NCBI GenBank assembly: GCA_025935735.1
Contig: JAICUS010000412.1
Coordinates: 1 to 5,607, forward strand
Source: Solirubrobacteraceae bacterium
GTDB taxonomy: Bacteria > Actinomycetota > Thermoleophilia > Solirubrobacterales > Solirubrobacteraceae
Direction: 5' to 3'
Length of the DNA: 5,607 nt
Shown: in pieces, positions 1 to 5,023 of the stretch
Position numbering within the stretch: position 1 is the stretch's first letter
Layout of the letters: every line of letters starts with the position of its first letter
Notes under the pieces: generated by a model
Told to the model about the DNA's origin: nothing
The model's input: only the letters and a program-made list of their open reading frames with translations
The model's database searches: none
Made by a program: the position numbers and the translations under genes

Positions 1-1
1 C

Positions 2-324
<323 letters not shown>

Positions 325-382
325 CGACGGTGCGAATACCCGCTCCGCGTGCCATGACATCGTTTCGCCGCGCCCCCGCGTG

Positions 383-388
383 GATAAT
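383..388 (+). promoter_or_regulatory. Possible -10 box for a leaderless oxidoreductase transcript
   Basis: GATAAT matches the sigma-70 type -10 consensus TATAAT at five of six positions and stands out in a GC-rich 72-bp divergent gap. Only eight bases separate it from the ATG at 397, so transcription would begin at or beside the start codon. No Shine-Dalgarno sequence lies in front of that ATG, which agrees with leaderless initiation, a common mode in Actinomycetota. No convincing -35 box is seen at 16-18 bp. An ATGACA at 354-359 is too far upstream (23-bp spacer). Confidence 0.4.
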
Positions 389-396
389 CGAGCCCC

Positions 397-1335
397 ATGC
401 GGGCAATAGGGGTCAACCGCTGGGGCGGGCGCGACGCGCTGGAGCTGCTCGACGTCGCGCCGCCGCCGGTCGCGCCGGACGGCGTGCTGCTGCGCGTGCG
501 CGCCGCGGGGGTCAACCCCGTCGACTACAAGGTGCGCGAGGGCAAGCTCGCCGGCGGGTTCCCCTACCACTTCCCGGTGATCCTCGGCTGGGACGCCGCC
601 GGCGTGGTCGAGGAGGTCGGGCCGGCCGTCACCTGGTTCAAGCCCGGCGACCGGGCCTACGGCTACTGCCGGCGCCACGAGCTCGAGTACGGCACCTACG
701 CCGAGCTCGTCACCGTGCCGGAGGGCTATCTCGCGCACATGCCCGAGGGGCTGAGCTTCGAGGAGGCGGCCGCGCTGCCGCTGGCCGCGCTCACCGCCCA
801 CCAGAGCCTCGAGCGGCTGGGGGTGCGGGCCGGCGAGGTGCTCTTCCTCACCGGCGGCGCCGGCGGCGTCGGGCACATCGCCGTCCAGCTCGCCCGCGCG
901 CGGGGCGCGAAGGTCGTGGCCACCGGGTCGCCGCCGTCGCACGAGTTCCTGCGCGAGCTCGGCGCCGAGCCCGTCGACTACGACGCGCCGGACGTCCCGG
1001 CGCAGGTCCGCGGCCACAACCCCGGCGGCGGCGCCGACGCCGCGTTCGACCTGTTCGGCGGCGACGGCCTCGAGCAGGCCTTCGCCTCGCTGCGCCCCGG
1101 CGGGCGGCTGGTGTCGATCGCCCAGCCGCCCGGCGAGCGGCAGCATCTCGACACCGGCTACATCTTCGTCCGCCCGTCCGGCTACGACCTCGGCGAGCAC
1201 ATCACGCCGCTCGTGCACGAGGACGCGCTGCGCCCGCACATCGCCGGCACGTTCCCCCTCGAGCGCGCGGCGGACGCGCACGCGCAGCTCGAGGAGGGCC
1301 ACGTTCACGGCAAGCTGGTGCTCACGATCCCATGA
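397..1335 (+). CDS. NADPH:quinone oxidoreductase-type MDR family protein (zinc-independent)
   Basis: This 312-residue cytoplasmic enzyme belongs to the medium-chain dehydrogenase/reductase superfamily and is expected to use NAD(P)H to reduce quinones or other alpha,beta-unsaturated carbonyl compounds. The N-terminal GroES-like domain (about 1-125) carries AGVNPVDYKVREG at 37-49, typical of the quinone reductase branch. In that motif Asn-Pro replaces the catalytic-zinc cysteine of alcohol dehydrogenases. The four-cysteine structural zinc lobe is also absent. The Rossmann domain contains the nucleotide-binding motif GGAGGVGHIAVQLA at 153-166, followed by ARGAKVVATGSP. The C-terminus GKLVLTIP is the usual closing strand. 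Full family length is present. The ATG start is supported by MRAIGVNRWGG, a standard family opening. The gene diverges from the short gene at 145-324, and its stop lies 14 bp inside the convergent gene at 1322-1801, so it is probably transcribed alone. The exact substrate cannot be told from sequence. Confidence 0.9.
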   Translation: MRAIGVNRWGGRDALELLDVAPPPVAPDGVLLRVRAAGVNPVDYKVREGKLAGGFPYHFPVILGWDAAGVVEEVGPAVTWFKPGDRAYGYCRRHELEYGTYAELVTVPEGYLAHMPEGLSFEEAAALPLAALTAHQSLERLGVRAGEVLFLTGGAGGVGHIAVQLARARGAKVVATGSPPSHEFLRELGAEPVDYDAPDVPAQVRGHNPGGGADAAFDLFGGDGLEQAFASLRPGGRLVSIAQPPGERQHLDTGYIFVRPSGYDLGEHITPLVHEDALRPHIAGTFPLERAADAHAQLEEGHVHGKLVLTIP

Positions 1336-1801
1336 TCTCCGGCTTCTGAGCGTCGGCGGGATCCGCCGGCTTGGCCGCCCCGCCGCCGCAATCGGGCGCC
1401 GGCGCCTTGTCGGGCGGGCTCATGTCGACCCCGCACGCGCGCATCGCCGCCCGGCCGGCGTCGGTCCCGTCCTGCTGCACCATCCAGGGCTTGAGCCGGG
1501 TGAGGTCGGTCGGCGGATTCAGCCCGTGCGTGCGCAGGCAGCTCAGGAGCGCGGAGGGCGCCTTGGACTCGGGCAGGCAGGCGCCGACGGCCGGGTCGCC
1601 GGAATGGGCGCCCACCCACTGCTTGAGCGCGAGCGCGTCGTCGCCGGACGGCGCGCCCGCGGCGCCGTGGGAGTGCAGGCAGGCGGCGATGCGGGCCGAC
1701 GCGGGATCGGCGCCGCCCTGCTGCGCGCCGGCTGGGAGTGAGAGGGCCGCGGCTACAGCCGCGGCGACGGCCGTGGCCGCCAGGACGCTGAGGAGCTTCA
1801 T
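1322..1801 (-). CDS. Exported protein with two tandem Cys-His-Trp repeats, function unknown
   Basis: The protein has 159 residues. A signal peptide covers 1-26: MKLL, a long Ala/Val core and cleavage after LPAGA. The mature part holds two related units of about 47 residues. Unit 1 has C41-L-H-S-H45-G46, LK at 59-60, W62 and C75. Unit 2 has C88-L-R-T-H92-G93, LK at 103-104, W106 and C123. The two cysteines of each unit are 34-35 residues apart and likely form disulfides after export. A fifth cysteine (C138) lies in a Pro/Ala/Gly-rich tail with no clear structure. C-L-x-x-H-G motifs followed by A-x-x-A-C are familiar in secreted Actinomycetota proteins of unknown role, so this looks like a duplicated member. 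The ATG was chosen because the signal peptide starts there. A GGAG (1805-1808) sits only 3 nt away, and GTG at 1808-1810 is an alternative start. The gene diverges from the response regulator across 101 bp. No enzymatic motif is visible. Confidence 0.75.
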   Translation of the reverse strand: MKLLSVLAATAVAAAVAAALSLPAGAQQGGADPASARIAACLHSHGAAGAPSGDDALALKQWVGAHSGDPAVGACLPESKAPSALLSCLRTHGLNPPTDLTRLKPWMVQQDGTDAGRAAMRACGVDMSPPDKAPAPDCGGGAAKPADPADAQKPEIMGS

Positions 1802-1846
1802 GGACTCCACTGCACCGCCCCGCGCTGACCGCCCGGGGAACCGGCG

Positions 1847-1866
1847 ATGAAAATCCATGGAAAACG
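1847..1866. promoter_or_regulatory. Adjacent 10-bp direct repeats, candidate response-regulator binding site
   Basis: ATGAAAATCC (1847-1856) is followed directly by ATGGAAAACG (1857-1866), matching at seven of ten positions. This is the only A-rich patch in the divergent region between the repeat-protein gene and the response regulator gene. OmpR-family regulators typically bind as head-to-tail dimers to direct repeats spaced about one helical turn (10-11 bp). The site lies 37 bp before the regulator's start codon and about 46 bp before the divergent one, so one site could serve both. The binding assignment is inference. Confidence 0.35.
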
Positions 1867-1890
1867 TGTCACGCCCGTCCCCGGGCGCGC

Positions 1891-1896
1891 GAGACT
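1891..1896 (+). promoter_or_regulatory. Possible -10 box for a leaderless two-component operon transcript
   Basis: GAGACT shows the A at position 2 and T at position 6 that are the most conserved bases of actinobacterial -10 boxes (TAnnnT). It lies six bases before the GTG start at 1903. No Shine-Dalgarno sequence is present in front of that GTG, so a transcript starting on the start codon itself is plausible. No good -35 box is seen. The match is weaker than the one ahead of the oxidoreductase. Confidence 0.3.
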
Positions 1897-1902
1897 TGCG
1901 CC

Positions 1903-2565
1903 GTGGCGCACACCGTGCTCCTGGTCGAGGACGAGCCCGACATCGTCGGGCTGCTGTCGGACTTCCTCGCCGTAGAGGGGTTCGGGGTGGTCTCGGCGGC
2001 CACGCCCGACGCGGCGCTCGACCGGCTCGCCGCCCACGACGTCGCCGCGGTCGTGCTCGACGTGATGCTCCCCGGCGGCTCGGGCTTCGACGTCTGCCGG
2101 CGCATCCGCGAGCACTCCGACGTGCCGCTGCTGTTCCTGTCCGCGCGCGGCGAGGACGAGGACAAGCTGCGCGGGCTCGCGCTCGGCGCCGACGACTACA
2201 TCGTCAAGTCCGCGACGCCCGCCGAGGTCGTGGCGCGCGTGAAGGCGGTCCTGCGCCGCAGCGCCCCGCGCGACCCGCACCGCCGCACCTACGGGCGGTT
2301 CACGCTCGATCGCGCCGCGCACGAGGTCACCGCCGACGGCCGTCCGGTCGCGCTCACCGCGCGCGAGTTCGAGCTGCTGGCGCTGTTCGCCTACCACCCG
2401 CGCCAGGTGCTCACCCTCGAGCAGATCTTCGAGCGCGTGTGGGGCTCGTGGGGGGACCGCAGCGCGGTCGCCGTCTATGTCCGCCGCCTGCGCGAGAAGC
2501 TCGAGCCGACGCTGTTCGTGACCGTGTGGGGCGTCGGCTACCGCTTCGACCCGCCGGCGCCGTGA
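1903..2565 (+). CDS. OmpR/PhoB-family DNA-binding response regulator
   Basis: This 220-residue transcription factor is phosphorylated by a partner kinase and binds DNA as a dimer. Receiver domain (about 3-117): acidic pair E9/D10 in LLVEDEPDI, phospho-acceptor D53 in VVLDVMLPGGSGFDVC, switch S80, switch aromatic Y99 and conserved K102. The normal K-P-F after the fifth strand is K-S-A here, so the conserved proline is missing. A winged-helix Trans_reg_C domain follows (about 126-217), with LTAREFELLALFAYHP, a recognition region around RSAVAVYVRRLREKL and the closing hairpin VWGVGYRFD. Length is normal for the family. The GTG start gives MAHTVLLVEDEP, the expected opening. There is no ribosome binding site in front, so translation is probably leaderless. 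It overlaps the kinase gene by 4 bp (GTGA), so the two form an operon. Autoregulation through the direct repeats upstream is possible. The signal and the target genes are unknown. Confidence 0.95.
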   Translation: MAHTVLLVEDEPDIVGLLSDFLAVEGFGVVSAATPDAALDRLAAHDVAAVVLDVMLPGGSGFDVCRRIREHSDVPLLFLSARGEDEDKLRGLALGADDYIVKSATPAEVVARVKAVLRRSAPRDPHRRTYGRFTLDRAAHEVTADGRPVALTAREFELLALFAYHPRQVLTLEQIFERVWGSWGDRSAVAVYVRRLREKLEPTLFVTVWGVGYRFDPPAP

Positions 2566-3923
2566 GATCGCTGCGGACCTGGCTGGCGCTCGGCCTCGTG
2601 GTCGCGCTCGCCGCGCCGGCCGGCGCGGCGTTGGGCGCCTACGCGGCGGCGCAGGCGTGGCAGGCGCACCGCCGCGACGCCCGCGTCGCCGCGGCGGAGC
2701 GGCTGCTGGGCGACCCGCGCACGCCGGGCCTGGGCAAGCGGCTGACCGCGCTCGGCGTCGAGGCGATGCTCAAGCCGCTGCCCGACGCGAAGGCGCTCGC
2801 GGTGAAGCTGGGCGGCACGTCCGCCGCGGACGACCAGCAGCCGCTCGTCACCCCCGGCCTCCAGGCGGTCATGCAGGCGTCCGGCGGCAAGCGCCCGGAG
2901 ACGCACGGGTACACCGCCCGAGACGTCCGGCTGCCGGGGGTGGCCGGGACGCTGTACGTGCGCAACGAGAGCGCCGCGGCGCGGTGGGCGGTCGCGCTCG
3001 CCGCCGCCGTGGTCGCGCTGGCCGCGGCGCTCACGCTGGCCGTGAGCCTCCTGCGGCGCTGGGTCCTCAACCCGCTGGCCACGCTGGCGGCGGATGCCGA
3101 CCGGATCGCCGGCGGCGAGCTGGCGGTCGCGCCGATCCGGACCCGCGCGCGCGAGGTGGCGCAGGTGGGCGAGGCGCTGCGCGGCATGGCCGGCGCGCTC
3201 GGCCAGGCGCTGAGCGCGACGGCGGACGCCGAGCGCGACCGCCGCTTCCTCGTCACGGCGATCGCGCACGACCTGCGCACGCCGCTGTTCACGCTGCGCG
3301 GCTCGCTGGAGGCGATCGAGCGGGGGCTCGGCGACGCCGCCGCGCTCGCGCGCGCCCAGGCCAAGGCGGACCACCTCGACCGCCTGGTGGGCGACCTGTT
3401 CGCCTACTCGCGCGCGGAGTACGCCAACGGCGCGCGCACCGCCGAGCCGCTCGACCTGGCCGACATCGCCCGCCGGGCGGCCGAGACCGTCGATCCCGGA
3501 CCGCTCCGGGTCGTGGTGCGGGCGGGCGCCCCGGGGCCCACCACGGGCGACCCCGTCGCGCTCGAGCGGGCGCTGACCAACGTCATCGAGAACGCGGTGC
3601 GGCACGGCCGCACCCGTGTGGAGGTGCGCGTCGACGGCGCCCGGGTCGAGGTGGCCGACGACGGCCCGGGCTTCGCTCCCGACGACCTGCCGCACGTGTT
3701 CGAGCCGCTGTTCCGCGGCGACCGCGCGCGCCGGGCCAACGGCGCCGGCGCCGGGCTGGGGCTCGCCATCGCCCGCCGGCTGGTCAGGGCGCACGGCGGG
3801 GACGTCACCGCCGCCAACCAGCCCGGCGGCGGCGCGATCGTCACGCTCGCGCTGCGACGAGCGCCCGCGCCTGACGCTCCCCCGGACAGCGATGGCGGCC
3901 CGCGCCGAACGGCAGCCCGGTGA
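2562..3923 (+). CDS. Membrane sensor histidine kinase (HAMP-HisKA-HATPase_c)
   Basis: This 453-residue inner-membrane kinase is expected to phosphorylate the response regulator encoded just upstream. A first membrane helix (about 7-30) is followed by an extracytoplasmic region of about 110 residues (31-141) with no recognised sensor fold, then a second helix (about 142-164). A HAMP linker follows (about 165-218, with WVLNPLATLAADADRIAGGEL). The HisKA dimerisation helices carry the phospho-acceptor H236 in AHDLRTPL. The ATPase domain shows the N box with N340 and N344 (LTNVIENAVRHG), the G1 box VADDGPGF at 364-371, the F box FEPLFRG from 380 and the G2 box GAGLGLAI from 396. A polar Pro/Asp/Arg tail of about 20 residues ends the protein. 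The GTG start overlaps the regulator's TGA and has no ribosome binding site, so translation is probably coupled. The cytoplasmic part looks fully functional. The ligand is unknown. Confidence 0.95.
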   Translation: MRSLRTWLALGLVVALAAPAGAALGAYAAAQAWQAHRRDARVAAAERLLGDPRTPGLGKRLTALGVEAMLKPLPDAKALAVKLGGTSAADDQQPLVTPGLQAVMQASGGKRPETHGYTARDVRLPGVAGTLYVRNESAAARWAVALAAAVVALAAALTLAVSLLRRWVLNPLATLAADADRIAGGELAVAPIRTRAREVAQVGEALRGMAGALGQALSATADAERDRRFLVTAIAHDLRTPLFTLRGSLEAIERGLGDAAALARAQAKADHLDRLVGDLFAYSRAEYANGARTAEPLDLADIARRAAETVDPGPLRVVVRAGAPGPTTGDPVALERALTNVIENAVRHGRTRVEVRVDGARVEVADDGPGFAPDDLPHVFEPLFRGDRARRANGAGAGLGLAIARRLVRAHGGDVTAANQPGGGAIVTLALRRAPAPDAPPDSDGGPRRTAAR

Positions 3924-3951
3924 GGTCCAAGGATGATGCACCGGAATCGCG

Positions 3952-3992
3952 TGGGGCGCCTTTGTTGCCCCTGGCGACACAAAGGAGCCCCA
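3952..3992 (+). terminator. Strong hairpin 28 bp after the kinase gene, terminator or repeat element
   Basis: GGGGCGCCTTTGT (3953-3965) pairs with ACAAAGGAGCCCC (3979-3991) with one mismatch (3958/3986), and T3952 can pair with A3992. An alternative fold extends the stem inward: GTTGCC (3964-3969) pairs with GGCGAC (3973-3978) around a CCT loop, with a two-base bulge (3979-3980). That inner stem contains a G-U wobble only in the + strand transcript, so RNA folding slightly favours the kinase operon. No T-tract follows on either side, so this is not a canonical intrinsic terminator. The position between converging operons fits transcription termination or mRNA end protection. It could also be a copy of an intergenic palindromic repeat. 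Confidence 0.55.
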
Positions 3993-4018
3993 ACTCTCCG
4001 CAGGCCCAGCCAGCCGTT

Positions 4019-4037
4019 CGCCGGCGGCGAGCCGGCG
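4019..4037. repeat. Short GC inverted repeat in the convergent gap
   Basis: CGCCGGC (4019-4025) and GCCGGCG (4031-4037) form a perfect 7-bp stem with a 5-base loop. It lies between the larger hairpin at 3952-3992 and the one at 4040-4064, so three inverted repeats fill most of this 134-bp gap. In GC-rich DNA a 7-bp match is weak evidence by itself. Confidence 0.35.
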
Positions 4038-4039
4038 CA

Positions 4040-4064
4040 GGCGTAGCCGGGCGCCCGCTACGCC
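4040..4064 (-). terminator. Hairpin containing the stop codon of the carboxyltransferase operon
   Basis: GGCGTAGC (4040-4047) and GCTACGCC (4057-4064) are a perfect 8-bp inverted repeat around nine GC-rich bases. The TAG stop of the minus-strand KipA/PxpC-like gene (4058-4060) lies inside one arm. It is placed where a terminator for that operon would be expected, but no T-tract follows. It may block read-through or stabilise the 3' end. Confidence 0.4.
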
Positions 4065-5023
4065 AGCACCGAGCGCAGCTTCTCCAGCCGCCGCCGCCGC
4101 TCCGCCCGCGCCGCCAGCGCGTCGTCCATGGACACCGCCACGAACCGCGTCTTCGCGCCCGGGGCCGACTGGGCGACCGTGTCCATGTCGGCGCTGATCA
4201 CCGTGGCCACCATCGCGTAGCCGCCGCCGGAGACCGCGTCGCGGTGCAGGATGATCGGCTCGACGCCGCCGGGCACCTGGATGGAGCCGATCGGGTAGGG
4301 CGCGTCGACGATGTTGGACGGGTCCGAGCCCGCGCCGAACGGCTGCTCGCGCTCGAGCATGTCCAGCTTGGCGCCCTTGTAGCGGAAGCCGACGCGGTCG
4401 GCGGTGGGGGTGAGCGTCCAGACGGTCTCGGCGAACGCCCGGCGGCCGTCGTCGGTCAGCAGGTGGTCGTAGAGGCCCATGACCACCCGGATCTCCAGCT
4501 CGCGGGCGAACGTGGGGCGCAGGTCCTCCGGCACGGCGCCGCTCGCCGCGCGGCCCGGCGACGACCCCACGGGCAGCGAGTCGCCCGCCGCCAGCGGGCG
4601 GCCCTGGAAGCCGCCGAGCGAGCCGAGCGCGTAGGTCGAGCGCGAGCCCAGCAACTCCGGCACGTCGATCCCGCCGGCCACCGCCAGGTACGCCCGGGCG
4701 CCGCCGCGCAGGTGGGCGAACGAGAGCACAGCGCCCGCCGGCACCGTGAACGCCTCCCACAGCGGCCGCTCCTCGCCGTCCACCCGCGGCACCAGCTCGG
4801 CGCCGGCGACCGCCACGACGGCCTCGGAGCCGAACCGCAGCTCCGGGCCGAGGTAGGCCATCTCCAGCCCCGCCGCGCCCTCGGCGTTGCCCGCCAGCAG
4901 GTTCGCCGCGGCCAGCGAGAACTGGTCCAGGGCGCCCGACGGCGGGATGCCGAGGTTGTAGTAGCCCTCGCGGCCGGCGTCCTGCACGGTGGTGGACAGC
5001 CCCGGCTTGACGACCTCGATCAT
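4058..5023 (-). CDS. KipA/PxpC-type carboxyltransferase-domain subunit (AHS2 family)
   Basis: This 321-residue cytoplasmic protein belongs to the AHS2/carboxyltransferase-domain family. The family includes 5-oxoprolinase subunit C (PxpC), KipA and the matching part of urea carboxylase. Characteristic stretches are MIEVVKPGLSTTVQDAGREG at 1-20, IPPSGALDQFSLAAANLLAGN at 26-46, GLEMAYLGPELRF at 52-64, RAYLAVAGGIDVPELLGSRSTY at 110-131, and SIQVPGGVEPIILHRD and GGYAMVATVISAD in the C-terminal half. The C-terminal half departs from typical PxpC: HRDAVSGGGY stands where the family usually has a D-x-x-T-x-GGYP sequence. The ATG start overlaps the upstream partner's TGA (ATGA), and a GGAGG ribosome binding site lies 7 nt away. 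The protein probably forms a heteromer with that partner. The substrate could be 5-oxoproline, a urea-like compound or another acyl acceptor. Neither a biotin carboxylase nor a PxpA (LamB/YcsF) gene is inside the window to decide. Confidence 0.88.
   Translation of the reverse strand: MIEVVKPGLSTTVQDAGREGYYNLGIPPSGALDQFSLAAANLLAGNAEGAAGLEMAYLGPELRFGSEAVVAVAGAELVPRVDGEERPLWEAFTVPAGAVLSFAHLRGGARAYLAVAGGIDVPELLGSRSTYALGSLGGFQGRPLAAGDSLPVGSSPGRAASGAVPEDLRPTFARELEIRVVMGLYDHLLTDDGRRAFAETVWTLTPTADRVGFRYKGAKLDMLEREQPFGAGSDPSNIVDAPYPIGSIQVPGGVEPIILHRDAVSGGGYAMVATVISADMDTVAQSAPGAKTRFVAVSMDDALAARAERRRRLEKLRSVLA

Noticed and set aside
325..1308. Long minus-strand frame running antisense to the oxidoreductase gene
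   Set aside because: It is an open antisense frame of a GC-rich gene, rich in Arg/Ala/Val with no domain. Only its last 59 codons, which begin with a signal peptide, are kept.
1746..1765. Perfect 9-bp inverted repeat (GCCGCGGCT, AGCCGCGGC) with a 2-base centre
   Set aside because: It lies inside the Ala-rich signal peptide coding region, where runs of GCC/GCG codons readily make such palindromes. No position-based reason favours an operator.
1857..2561. Plus-strand frame in front of the kinase that would extend it by 235 residues
   Set aside because: This stretch is the response regulator read in another frame. The Arg-rich product has no domain, and the GTG at 2562 gives a normal kinase start with a 4-bp overlap.
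3924..4057. Possible small gene or RNA in the gap between the kinase and carboxyltransferase operons
   Set aside because: Only inverted repeats are seen. There is no supported start, no ribosome binding site and no tRNA-like or other RNA structure beyond the hairpins reported.
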